A stretch of DNA of 64,000 bases from Mercurialis annua (Eukaryota; Streptophyta; Magnoliopsida; Malpighiales; Euphorbiaceae): assembly GCF_937616625.2 (NCBI RefSeq), contig NC_065570.1, positions 71,513,665-71,577,664 on the forward strand, given 5' to 3'. The translations under genes were made by a program, and so were the position numbers. Positions 11,353-23,491 of this stretch are shown in pieces (within the stretch, counting starts at the first letter, position 1; each line of letters opens with the position of its first letter). The notes beneath the pieces are model-generated. The model was not told the DNA's origin, did not search any database, and saw only the letters and a list, made by a program, of their open reading frames with translations.

Positions 11353-13580
11353 GTTTTTTCAGTTTCAAGAAATTTCAGAAAAGTTAATAACAAACGTCTC
11401 CCTGATTCTGAAGGCCTGCCGTATAGCACGACAGCCACCGCAGCTCTTCCAACGGTAAAACATTCTTTAACTGTCATATTGCCTGATCATACATGAAGTG
11501 AGCATACAACAATATCTCTACTTTTTGCATAGAGGAGCTATGTGGTCATGTTTATTGATTACTTGATCATAACGAGGATATATTTTCAATGGTCTAGTGT
11601 GTGGATAAAGCATCTTTTTACCGAAAGGGTAAAAACCTGCAATGTAATAATAGGTTTAGGGCTCCTAGTTCATTAGAATTTAGGAAGAATTAAATTAGTT
11701 ATTTATTATAAAAAAAATTATTTCGGTTTTGTTGCTGCAATTTTATATTGTACCATAATCAAAACATTAGTGTAATTGACTTGGAGATGGAGACTAATCA
11801 ATACAACAGTCACAGACTGAAGTAAAATTTTGCAGACTTGCTTATCTGGAGAATATGTTGCTTCTTCTTGCATCCTTGGCTTTTGGTTCTTTTAAATTCT
11901 GGATCAAATTGGAGTGGTGTGGTATGAATCCAAAGATTTTAAGGTTGCTAAGTAATTGAAATTGACGATAAATTCTTGAGAAACAAAGTATGAATTTCAC
12001 CCCCTTCAACTTGGCACAATAAATTTTCCGCGAAAAGAAAAATCAAAAGAAATTTGCACCTTTTATCATTTTGAGTCAAATCCCCACTACTAATTTCTTA
12101 CCTTTTTTTAAAAAAAAATAACTATAATGTTTACCTCATTTTTTAAATTGATACTTAATAATTTTTTAAATTCAATTATGATTTCATATTTTTAAATTTT
12201 ATGTTAACTCAATTTAAATGATCAACCAATAATTTGATATGAACTTAAATTTATAAGTAAAAATAAAATTTAAAATTTCAAAGTCATGTCAAGTTTTTTT
12301 TTTTTAAAGACAAATCTATAATGAAGATAACAATATAATGATGAAAGCCATATAACAATAATTTTTTTATATGATTTTTCAAGGTTAAAGCAGTCAATAA
12401 AAGACAATAAATGTGATACAAGCAAAGATTAAAAAGAAGTCTAATCATGAATTCCGCAAACTTGACACAATGATAAACCGTCGGACGGAGATTTCGATCT
12501 TCTTCTTCCAATAAGATGGAAAATCCGCTCGAACCGTTGAAGCGTAATATTTTTGCCAAACAACCATCCTCATGATCTATAAAGTTAAAAGTCATAAACT
12601 TCTCGATTTTTAGATCTACAGAAACTTGATTTTGAAGAATGATCAAACACTAAAGATTTTTAATAAATTTAAAAAATTAAAACAAAAAAGGTAGTAAAGA
12701 CCTTAAAATTTATTCCAACATGATAAAATCAAAAAAATCCAACTCGAAATTAAAATTTTAATAAAAATTTATTGAAATAAAGAATAGATTTATAATAATT
12801 AAAAATATGGGCGTTTCCGGCTTCCATCCTTAAAAAGATGAAGAAAATGAAAGCTTTTTCTAGAGAGAAATGAGAGCACCATGTTCGAAAGAGAGAGGGG
12901 TTTTAAAGTGCAAGTCTTGTCAAGTTCAGAAACAAAATTAACATAACGTTGGTATGAAACAAATGGACCCAAAACCAGAAGTAATAAACAAATGAAAGAG
13001 TCAAAAACTCAAATCGAAATAGACTCCTTAATAAAATAAGGCGTGTTGGTGAACGGTTTGAAACGAAGGGTCCACTAGATCAAAGTGGTCCCCAAAGCAA
13101 CACAAAAAAATAGTTTAAAATGTTTTGTTACCTATTGGTCAATCGTTTAAAAAAGCACTTTCCTAGGTGGTGTGTGGGCTGACAGACACACGCCGCGTAA
13201 AACCACTCGCTCGCATGAAAATTTGCCATTTTTGCATGCAAAGTGTTTCATAGACCCTATCTATCTTTAGCTATAGCCACCGCCATATCATCATCTCTTT
13301 GATCCCTTTCACGTTTCCATCTCTTCTGTCTCAGTCTCCTTCTATTACTCTAAGTCTTCCCATTCTATTTTTATGCAATTACAAATACTTAAGTTTTTTT
13401 TGTTATCAATACTGAAAATTACTCTATTTGTTCATCAGATTTTTTTGTTTCAAACACAAATCTCTTAAAATCCCGATATTTTCTCTTGTTAACCCCAACT
13501 CTAACTAAACTAATTAACAACCCTTTTACTAATACTACCCAAAACCCTTCACCTCTTCATCTTCCTCTGTTTTTTGAGTT
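11353..13580. other. Intergenic: NRAMP2 3' flank and PUM 5' region
   Basis: The first few hundred bases probably form the NRAMP2 3'UTR. The middle (about 12000-12800) is AT-rich with no recognised gene; a 120-codon minus-strand frame there was rejected. The last part (about 13180-13580) is CT-rich, as plant 5' leaders often are, and should contain the Pumilio transcription start. No clear TATA box was chosen. Confidence 0.45.
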
Positions 13581-16500
13581 ATGGCTCAGCAAAACGGCGA
13601 TTCTTTATTTCCGTCGATGCCGTTTGATCCGTCAATTTTTCATTCAAGAAACACACCATCCTCATCCTCATTATCATCTCTCCGTCACCCACACCATCTT
13701 TTATCTCAAACTTCCACTACCCAAAACCCTTATTCTAATACTCAAGACATTGAATCTTTATTTTCTCGCCTTAATGTCGACGCCCCCCTCGGGTCGGTTT
13801 TAAATCGTCCATTTATGGGTACTCAGGCTTCTGGTGTTCAAGATTATGATATGGCACTACAGTTTAGTAACCTCAACCACTACAGCGGTGTAAATTCTTC
13901 CGCGTATCTTGGATTACCGCCAGATTACTGCTCTACAAGTACAAGCAGTATTTTGGAAAATTTTGTAAATGATTCAGTTCAGTTCCCCTGGAGAGGAGGT
14001 ATTATTTCAAATGGCTTGCCATCGAAACCACCCCGAAATTCTAGCAAGCCTTATTGGTTACAGGAAGAGCCTTGTGGATTGTCAGCTTTGGAGTATAATT
14101 ATATGAGGGGTCCTTTGAGTTTGTATTATTTGATGGGAAATATTGTGCGTTTAGCTAAGGATCAAAAGCACTGTAGGTTAGTGCAGAAGGCTCTTGATAA
14201 TGTAACACCTGAGGAAACTCATATGGTACTTTTAGAGATTATTGATTCTATATGTGAATTGATGCCACACCCGTTTGGGAATTTTGTTGTACAAAAGCTT
14301 GTTGAGGTGTGTACTGAGGAACAGAGGCTTATGATTTTGTTGGCAATTACTGAAACTGAAAAGCAACTTTTTAGGATTTGTCTCGACGTGCATGGGTATG
14401 TAAAATATGCCATCTTTATTTGTTTATTTATTCAATCATTTGATATTGCTTCTTGGTTTCTGCTTGGGTTGTGATATTTTTATTGTGGCTTGATAGAACT
14501 CGCGCTTTAATGAAGCTGTTGGAAAGCATTGCCACCCATCAAGGCTCTGTTACTTCTAGACAGCAAGTTTCTGTAGTTATGTCAGCTATAAGCAGAGATG
14601 CAATTGATTTTGCTAAGGACACAAATGGCCACCATATCATCAAGTATTGCTTGGACCATTTCTTACCTGAAGACTACAAGGTCATCATCTTCTACTTATT
14701 ATATATGCTTAACACAATATGCTTGTGTTCTCTTTTACATGCTTCCATGTGTTATGGTATTTAACTATTTATGATCACATGATTGTCTTATTACATGTTT
14801 TTTTCTTTGGTCGTCCAACTTTTGTCTCTTTATATTCCTTCAGTACTTAGTTTAAACCATACGTTTGAACTTGAAAACAATTGGGATGAGAGGCTTAGTT
14901 GTTCTGTATCTTTACATTTCTCGGATCATTCTTGGATACAATTAGCATTATATTATTGGAGTTCATAATGTGTTTGTTTACACATTCTTTTGATCTGTTC
15001 CTATTAGATAATGCTCAATTCATAAGTTCATGTTTCTTTTTTTATTTATGCTTCACTTGATTACTTGTCTTTACTGAATGCAATTGCTTGATTGTATGCT
15101 CCAGATTCTTATCTTTTTTCCTTCATTTCTCAATCATATGTCGGAGTAAATTGATGTCTCTAATCCTACATTTGCCAAAACGCTTGCCACGTCTTTATTT
15201 TTGATACTTCGAGGTCTTGTTGAAGGTGGTTCCCTGTGTAGTTGGACATGAGTGAAGGATGTTGCATACATATCTTTTTTGTGATGATTGAATGATGAGA
15301 TCTGAAAACAAGTATATTTGCTACTGTCTTTCATTGTAAGATGGCTAACTTCTAGATCTTGTTTTTTAAAGGATGGGAAATATTAGATGTTTAGAATTGT
15401 GTCACGCTGAATACCTGATAGGTGCTAGTGCAACTGTGATATACTGGTTCCACAACATTCTATAAGATTAAGGCAGAACGATATGCGAGTCAAAGCGATG
15501 ATTGTTATAGAAAGAGATAAGCTGACTTAGCTGATATCCTGCCTGGTTTTTTTTAAGGTAAAGTACAACATGCATATACATGTAACCTGAGTTTGCTAAA
15601 CTCTATAGTACCACCTTCCCAACACCTATTTTTTGAAATTGTGAAATGTTTGACTGGTATAAGGCAGGGTTCACGTGGAGCATAGTGGTTTGGACCCTAT
15701 GTGGTCACAATAGTATAGTTTGTGATTACTCGCAAAGACAATAATTTTATAGTATCTCAAAGTGGTTTGATAGTTTTTGTCTAAGCAACGAGATTGTTTC
15801 TGGTTTATATGATAAAATTTCAGCTAATATTTTCTGTTTTCCTTCTATCTTGTTTAGAAGTGTTGCTCATCTGCTCATGCAGTCTCTATTTTATGTGCTT
15901 GTGGTTGAGGAATTTATGTTGAAATATATAGCATATTTAAATGCTCTTTGCTTATCAATTTTTTCCTAAGCATAATTTGCTCTCTTGTCTTTCATCATGT
16001 AGTGTGTCGATTGAACATGTTGTGATTCCTAGCATGTAGATAGTTGATGAGAAAAATATAGGAAAAAGATAACACAAGGTTTGGAGATTGAATATTTTTT
16101 GGATTCCCAAATGTAGCAGTCAGATAATTCAATAAAGGTTTAGTACAAAACTATTAATTAAAATTGTCAGAAGTGGGATTTGAACCCACGCCCTCTCACG
16201 AAGACCAGAACTTGAGTCTGGCGCCTTAGACCACTCGGCCATCCTGACCTTGTTGAGACTAAATTTAAAAGAAAATAGAAACTTTCCTTAGTTAACCCTT
16301 TTAGACCTTCTGCTTTGCCTTTGTAATTAAGAGATTATCTAAAACCTGAATTCTTGTATGCAATTTGATTCGAATATTATGTCAGTTCCATTAACACTAG
16401 AGCTCAGGATAGATTCAAATACACTAGAAAACGTCTAGTAGTTGTTGTAGAATGTTTGATAAGTGCACATTTTTAAAAGATTACTTACCTTAAACTCCAT

Positions 16501-17603
16501 AATTGTCTCGTGGGGATTATGACATTTTCCTTGAATCTATAGCATTGTAAATATCATTCTGCTTACTCCCTTGTAATCCTTTTTTTTTGAGAGAACTCCC
16601 TTGCAATCCTGATAAGTGATATACAGTGAACTTAAATAAGAGGATCATATATTCAGTCACAGAAGTTTTAGCGACCACGTATTCATCTTTATTCGGGATT
16701 ATACAATTGTTTTACATATTTTTACCTATTTCTCATATTAGATTTACCCAAATAAACATGTTGTCTGAAAAAATAATTTCACATGCTGCTGATGGTGGAT
16801 TGTCTGTTGTGCAGTATCTTCTGAGAGTGGTGGCACATAGCTGCTTTGATATTGCAACAGATAAAAGTGGATGTTGTATACTTCAGTACTGTGTTGATCT
16901 CTCTTCAGGAGATGCAAGAGACCTTCTGGTGGTTAAGATTACAGAGATCGCTCTCCCTCTAGCACATGATAGATACGGGTTCGTTTAACTAAAACTTAGA
17001 CAATGTGTTGCGTCATGACTGATGGAATGCATAGTTCGTAATTTTTTTCCCTTCTCTCCAGCAACTATGTAGTACAGCATTTGTTAGGATTGAGGATCCC
17101 AGAAATCACAGCAAGTCTTCTCAGACAACTTGAAGGGAGTTTTGTAGCTCTTGCGTGTGATAAGTATGGCAGCAATGTTGTGGAGAAATGCCTGGTCGAT
17201 TCAAGAGTGGAGCAATCTACTCAAATTGTTTTAGAGTTGCTTAGAAGTTCGAGTTTTCCAATGCTATTGGTGCATCCGTATGGGAACTTTGTTATCCAGT
17301 CTGCACTTAAAATATCTAAGGTTAGACAATACAACTGAAACTCCACTAGTTATCTGCCTCAATAAACAATTGCTATATATTATGATCATTGCACAGCCTG
17401 TGTGGCTTTGTAGCATATGAAGTGTGGTTAGGCTTTAATAATCAGTTCTGACCTATTTTAACGTCTGCGGAAAAAAACAGGGTCTAGTTCTGAGACTTTT
17501 GCTGAAAGTGATTGGGCTAAACATTCCCAGAATGCGCAGCAACATGTATGGAAAAAAGGTAATATATTGTCTCCAGAAAGAGAGGCTAATACCTGAGATA
17601 TGA
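13581..17603 (+). CDS. Pumilio/PUF-family RNA-binding protein
   Basis: Sequence-specific mRNA 3'UTR binder that controls translation and decay. Exons are 13581-14395, 14497-14680, 16815-16978, 17062-17320 and 17481-17603, giving 514 residues. All introns have GT and AG borders, and joins preserve the frame. Residues 1 to about 175 are a Ser/Asn/Pro-rich, probably disordered N-terminus. The rest is a PUF domain with eight helical repeats. Recognisable recognition helices are HCRLVQ (R1), NFVVQ (R2), TRALMK (R3), HHIIK (R4), CCILQ (R5), NYVVQ (R6), SNVVEK (R7) and NFVIQ (R8), followed by a C-terminal cap ending YCLQKERLIPEI. R1, R2 and R5-R8 keep the usual code positions, while R3 and R4 do not have Q in the last one. 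The long intron 2 carries a tRNA gene on the other strand. It resembles the smaller Arabidopsis APUM7-14 proteins more than the large APUM1-6. Confidence 0.92.
16165..16248 (-). tRNA. tRNA-Leu (CAA anticodon)
   Basis: Read on the minus strand it starts GTCAGGATGGCCGAGTGG and ends in TTCTGAC plus the discriminator base A, 84 nt in all. The acceptor stem pairs (one G-T). The anticodon stem CCAGA/TCTGG encloses CTCAAGT, so the anticodon is CAA. A long variable arm (TCTTCGTGAGA) and a T arm with GGGTTCAAATCCC mark it as leucine class II. A and B boxes are intact. CAA motifs precede it (CAACAAG) and a TTTT terminator follows within two bases, as in active plant tRNA genes. No intron is seen, although many plant tRNA-Leu(CAA) genes have one. 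It lies antisense inside PUM intron 2. Confidence 0.95.
16565..16610 (-). repeat. Tiny poly(A) retro-insertion with target duplication
   Basis: ACTCCCTTGTAATCCT (16565-16580) and ACTCCCTTGCAATCCT (16595-16610) flank 14 bases, eight T then GAGAGA. Read on the minus strand the insert is TCTCTC followed by A8. This looks like a retroposon truncated to its last few bases. See the similar structure at 40756-40800. Confidence 0.5.
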
Positions 17604-18449
17604 ACATGTTTGAGGAAGATGGAAGTTTTGATGCACAGATTACTACCAATTTTAACTGCTGGGGCTTGTATGATTTTGTTGTTTGTGCTGTGTTCTTCAG
17701 CCCTTTTGGTGTATTTGTAATTTTGCCTCTTATAATTTTGAGCATGTGAAAGATGTATCATTTGAAAGAAGCCTCAGTATGTACTTTTTTTGAGTTTTCT
17801 TGTAGCATCAGTCATATACAAAGGGATGATACAAAGTGTCTTGAAACTGTACATTGTTATATTATCCCATATTTTGATTGTATAATATTAATAACCCATT
17901 ATTTTTGCCTTTTCTTTATATGTTTTTCTTGTGAATGATTACTCTTGGAAAATTCTTTACTACGTCCATGATTTAATGGACTGTAGATTGTGTTTAGTTT
18001 ATGTAATAGGTCCGAAATTAATAATTACTATTCCGTGTAAAATAACTATTCTATGATTTTTTTATAAAATAACCACTTCTCTCAAAAAGTAAAAAAAATA
18101 GTTATTTTATTTTTTCTTGGAATAACTATACTATATTATGCTATGAATTTGTGAAATACTAACAACTTCTAAAAAATAAAGAACAACTATTCTATTTTTC
18201 ATGAAAAAACTATTCCATTTTATCAATCAAACATAGTTATAATACATTAAGTTTCAAATGCTTTTTTTTATATAATATTTTATCATGTGTCAGGAAAATT
18301 ATAAGATGAATAATTTCATCCAATAATTTTTTATATTTCACAATGAAACTGATATATAATCATGGGAAGAAAATAATACTATCAATGAATTAAAATAATA
18401 GAAAATAAAACAAGAAAAGAGAGGCGAGGGGAGGGTAATTTATTCTGAA
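17604..18449. other. Intergenic: PUM 3' flank
   Basis: The first 300 bases or so are a likely 3'UTR. From about 18000 to 18300 the sequence is a degenerate inverted repeat rich in AAAATAACTATTC motifs, possibly an old MITE. No gene seen. Confidence 0.45.
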
Positions 18450-18820
18450 GGTCATTGAACTTTCGAGGTTTTTTAGTTCAGTCAGTAAACTATTTTTTTT
18501 CTTTTTGATCACTGAACTTTCAATTTTTTTCATTTTGGTATTTTTTGGCCAAAAATGCTTAGGTGGCAACCGGAATTAATATTTGTTTTTTTACTTAAAA
18601 ACTTGCCATATATGCATAATTTGGCTTAAAAACTCATTTTCAAAGTGAGATTATGTATATATAATAAATTTTTAAAGTAAAACTAGCAACAATTGGTTGC
18701 ATATGTCAATTTCCGGCTGCGATTTAAGTAATTTTGGCTGAAAATTCAAGGATCGAATAAAAAAATAGTTTAACGACTGAAATGAAAAAATTGAAAACTT
18801 CAGTGATTGTTTCAGTGATG
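18450..18820. repeat. Foldback MITE just upstream of the aspartic protease gene
   Basis: Inverted repeat of about 370 bp. The left arm contains GGTCATTGAACTTTCGAGG and GTCAGTAAACTATTTTTT. The right arm contains the inverse, with AGTTTAACGACTGAAATG and AACTTCAGTGATTG. It ends about 180 bp before the protease start codon, so it occupies much of the proximal promoter. Ends approximate. Confidence 0.7.
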
Positions 18821-18998
18821 AGCAATGAAGCTATGTGGTCCTTTTCCAATTGGTTAGTTATTCTAACCAAGTAATCGCTTTTGCAGCAAACTGACTTTTC
18901 CATTTCTCTCTCCCTAAATTTTAATTTATGGTTTACTCACTCTGCTCCTCTTTCCCATACTCTAAACTCATCCTCCATTGACCACCACCTCCTCAGCC

Positions 18999-21900
18999 AT
19001 GTCTCCGCCGTCGTGTTCTAACATCACAATCCACCTTTATCCTCTAATATTGTTGATCCTCCTCCGTACCGTGGTCGTTTTATCAGCTGCCGATTTAAAC
19101 TCCAATCAGACCCGGCGGCCGATGGTAATTCCTCTCCATCTTTCAACGTCTAACATTTCTAATCATCGCACTGGTGACTACCACCGCCGTCAACTCCAGA
19201 ATTCCGACCTACCTAACGCTCATATGCGACTCTACGATGATCTCCTCTCCAACGGGTAATTTTAATTCTCTCCTTCACTCTTTTAATCTTTTTATCGTTT
19301 CATATGATTTTTTTTATTAGTTCTAGTTTTCTATTTTTGTTTTGATTTTTTAATTCAGTTATTATACAACGCGGCTGTTTATTGGTACTCCACCGCAAGA
19401 ATTCGCTCTAATTGTAGATACTGGAAGTACTGTGACCTATGTTCCCTGCTCTACGTGTGAACAGTGCGGCAAGCATCAGGTTTATGTCCTCCTTTATTTA
19501 ATGCTTTCCAATTGTGTTTTATGTTAGCAGTAGGAGATCACCTAAAATATTTAATTGGACTATTTAACTGTTGAATTACTGTTATTTTTGTTTTTTTGTT
19601 TTGCTAGGATCCGAGGTTTCAACCGGATTCGTCTAGCACTTATAAACCGATGAAATGTAACCCTAGTTGTAACTGTGATGATGAAGGAAAGCAATGCACT
19701 TACGAAAGGCGGTATGCTGAGATGAGCTCTAGTAGTGGTGTGCTTGCCGAGGATGTTCTTTCTTTTGGAAACGAAAGTGATCTCACGCCTCAGCGTGCTG
19801 TTTTTGGTTGTGAAACTATGGAAACTGGTGACCTTTTCAGCCAACGTGCTGATGGAATAATGGGGTTGGGTCGTGGTCGGCTCAGTGTTGTTGATCAGCT
19901 TGTCGAAAAAGAGGTTGTTAGTGATTCGTTTTCTTTATGTTATGGTGGAATGAATGTTGGTGGTGGTGCTATGGTTCTCGGTAGTATATCTCCACCCTCT
20001 GATATGGTTTTCACTCATTCCGATCCCTATCGCAGGTATGATGCTTTGTTAGCATATTGGTTGTCTCGTCGATTTTAGGCATCTATTTTAGTGCATCTCA
20101 CACATTTACTGTAGTTTTTGGATTGCAACAGTCCTTATTACAATATTGAACTGAAGGAATTACATGTTGCTGGGAAACGGTTGAAGTTAAACCCAAGAAT
20201 CTTTGACGGAAAGCATGGAACAGTTTTGGACAGTGGTACTACATATGCTTACCTTCCAGAAGAAGCTTTTCTTTCATTTAAGGATGCTGTAAGATGCTGT
20301 AGCACCCAGTTAAATCATCTCTTAACTAAACCGGTTCAAAATTCAAGTTTACATTCTTGTTAAAATGTTCATTTTCTTATGGAGCTTAGCTTTGTCCAAC
20401 TATATTTATATGCTTATTTTGCAGCATATGATTGTGAATTCATATGAATGAAGGAACCTTCATGAATTAGGTCATTGTGCAGGAATTTATTTTATGCCTA
20501 GATTTTCTTTTTGTAAGGAAGTTGTTAGGAGTTTTTGATTGATTTTGATATATATTGTACTGCACGATACATTAATAGCTGCAAATTATAAATTAGTTAG
20601 TTTTGACTTTAGATAAGTTAGGTGCTTGTTTTGTGTTGTACTCTCCGCCGCTTAACATTCTTGTTTTAGTGCCTGAAATAAGTTGTCTTTGTTGTGTTTA
20701 CTCAATGCAGGTCATGAAAGAAATCAAATTCCTGAAACAGATCCATGGTCCTGATCCAAATTATAATGATATTTGCTTTTCTGGTGCCGGAAGGTATATC
20801 CTATGTTTAAAACATATCTTGATGTTTAGTATCCTATATCCTATATTTTCTTTTGATATGGATTGAATGAGTGTTTTCCTTCTCACTGAAAATTATTCAG
20901 GGATGTTTCTCAACTATCAAAAATATTTCCAGAGGTTAATATGGTATTCAACAATGGTCAAAAGCTGTATTTGTCTCCAGAGAACTACCTCTTCCGGGTA
21001 ATCTGACTAATTATAGCTCTTACATTTATTTTTGACGTGTTACATCCTTCTCGTAGGCAGAGCAAGGATTATTTTATGACAGTTTACCTATATCTTCATT
21101 TCCATTCTAACATGTGTCCTTTTGCTGGTTGTTATTGTCTCCTCTTCTCTTCTCTTTGCATGACATGCTCTAAAGCATACGAAGGTTAGTGGTGCATACT
21201 GCTTGGGAATTTTCCAGAATGGAAAGGATCCAACAACTCTTTTAGGAGGTATAGATTATTTACTGTATACATCTCTCTCTGCCACTCTCTATCTGCATGG
21301 ACTGCTTTTTATGGTTTAGTTCCATACTTTAAATTCTACCTCTGTTCCAAAGTTAAGTTCACTGAACCTTATGCTTTTCTGACACATAAACTGCAGGAGC
21401 TCACTAGAGCCTCTCTGACCCCCTTTTCCGGTATTGTTGTTTGAGACAGGAATTGTCGTGCGGAACACTCTTGTAACCTATGATCGGGAGAACGATAAGA
21501 TTGGTTTTTGGAAAACTAATTGCTCTGAACTATGGAAGAGGCTGCAAGTTCCTGGTGCTCCTGCTCCTGCACCTGCAGTTTATCCTAGTGGTAGTGGAAG
21601 TGAAGGCCTTCCTCCTACGCAAGCCCCGAGTGGATCGTCTCCTGATTTCTTACCAGGTAGAACAGATTCTAATCATGTTTGTGGCTATTATATTCTGTAT
21701 ATTAACCGTGCAGCCTTAACCGTTACTTAGCTTTTACTGGCAGTTATATTCTGTATATTTGTAGACTTTGTGTCTTTCGTTTAAGTTTGTTAACATTAGC
21801 ACTGCTGACAGCTTTTAATCATGTGTTTGTATTTGTTCATTTTTTGAAGTGAAATGTGTCTCTTGCAACACTTAGTAAAGTAGAAATTTCCTTTCTAATA

Positions 21901-23491
21901 TTTTGGAAAATTTCTCTTCCATTCTTCATTGAAGAATTTTTTTTCTTTGGAATCAAAGATACTTGAAATGCTGGCGCGGCCTCGTATCCTTGTCCACCCT
22001 ATGTGGCTGTTATGGAAAAATGTGAGGTGGGTTTTCAACTAAAATTCTTCAGTTCTCTTTGTTCCGGTGCTTTTCGAGATTTCGAGTTCTTGGAATGCAT
22101 CTTTTAGACTTTCCTGTCCATCTAAAAAAGTTGAGTATGATCTGTAGATAATGAATTTTGGCATATCTTGGTCATAGTCCAAGTTTTCTTCCTGAGTTCA
22201 GAACTATCCGTGTCTGTTTATCTTCACATTTCTAAAATTGCTGTGGATGACCGTTTATTTTAAAGTTTTTCAGTCTTTTGATCGCATTTGAGATTTTCCA
22301 CTTTCGTTTGTTTATGATATTGCCCATATAAATCATGAAGAGAGGTAGTTATGAAAAATATTATCTTGTAATGTCAAGATGCATGTGTGGACTGGACTTG
22401 ATGATTAGTTGATTTGAGTGAGTGCTTTGTTTTATAATTCAGTCTTCAGCTTGTGTTTCGAATCTCTATTCTCTGATGATATTGCTCCCTGCATGTAATC
22501 TCAGGTGAAATTCGAATCGGGATTATAACATTTGATATGTTGATAAATGTCACCAACTCTGACATGAAGCCTAACTTAACAGAAGTGGCAGAATTCATTG
22601 CCCATGAGTTGCAAGTTGATAATTTACAAGTACGTATAGTTATTATGTTATGGCATGTTCATTGCTGTTTTAAAACCTATAGATCAAGAGGTTATTAATC
22701 TTATTATTTGCTGGTAACCGGTTTTAACCATATCATGCAATTTTGGTTGATTCTGAATATTTATATGGTCCGACGCTTGTTTGATCACACAATTCTCAGG
22801 TTCATATGTTGAATTTCACCTCAGAAAGGAATAGTTATCGTGTCAGATGGGGCATCTTCCCTGCACAATCTGCAGAATACATTTCTAGTGCCACAGCTAT
22901 GGTAATCAACCTCTTTGAGACCATAGTAGTATCCTCGTCCACCCTAACTGTTTCCTATGTGTTGACTAATGATGCTTATTTATCTATTCTGTGCAGAACA
23001 TAATTTTGCAGTTGAAGGATCACCGATTGCATTTTCCTGAGAAATTTGGTAGCTATCAGTTGGTTGAATGGAAGATTGAGCCCCCAAGAAAGCGGTATGT
23101 TCTTCTTTTGTGCAACCATTATCATTATTAGTAGTAGTAGTAGTAATAATAGTTTTATTGATTGATGAATTTTATGTGACAAATTTGAAAAACATTCAGT
23201 GAGTTTTGAGCAGTAAGAAGCGGTCTTCCAAATCTTAAAAAGTGCCGTATTTATTTTGGGAAAATTATTATCATTGTACTGTGAAAATTATTGTTTTTCT
23301 TCTGTATTTATAGGACATGGTGGCATAAACACTTGTTAGCAGTGGTTGCCGGAGCTGCGAGCATTGTGCTTGTTAGTTTATTAAGTATTGGGATATGGAT
23401 GGTGTGGAGGCATAGACAACGAGCTTTAGGTACATATGAGGCTGTTGGTGGCATTGTTCCTGAACAAGAGCTCCAACCATTATCATCTTAA
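18999..23491 (+). CDS. Pepsin-like aspartic protease with C-terminal membrane anchor
   Basis: A1-family endopeptidase expected in the secretory pathway, anchored in a membrane with the catalytic part outside the cytosol. Twelve exons: 18999-19255, 19359-19479, 19608-20035, 20132-20288, 20711-20793, 20901-20997, 21176-21248, 21450-21656, 22505-22629, 22800-22901, 22997-23094 and 23314-23491, giving 641 residues. All borders are GT-AG and in frame. A hydrophobic signal segment at about residues 11-33 is followed by a short pro-region. Both active-site aspartates are intact: VDTGSTVTY in exon 2 and LDSGTTYAY in exon 4. Cysteine-rich CSTCEQCGK is typical of plant A1 enzymes. After the catalytic fold come a Pro/Ala/Ser linker (GAPAPAPAVYPSG), a region of about 140 residues of unknown function, a transmembrane helix (AVVAGAASIVLVSLLSIG) and a cytosolic tail. 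The architecture matches Arabidopsis At5g43100/At3g50050 (from memory). The first in-frame ATG was taken. Confidence 0.93.

Noticed and set aside
12284..12646. 120-codon minus-strand frame
   Set aside because: No family resemblance, hydrophobic low-complexity C-terminus, no splice partners; it lies in an AT-rich spacer.
18978..18998. Earlier start of the aspartic protease
   Set aside because: The frame opens at a TTG; the first ATG is at 18999 and is followed by a good signal segment.
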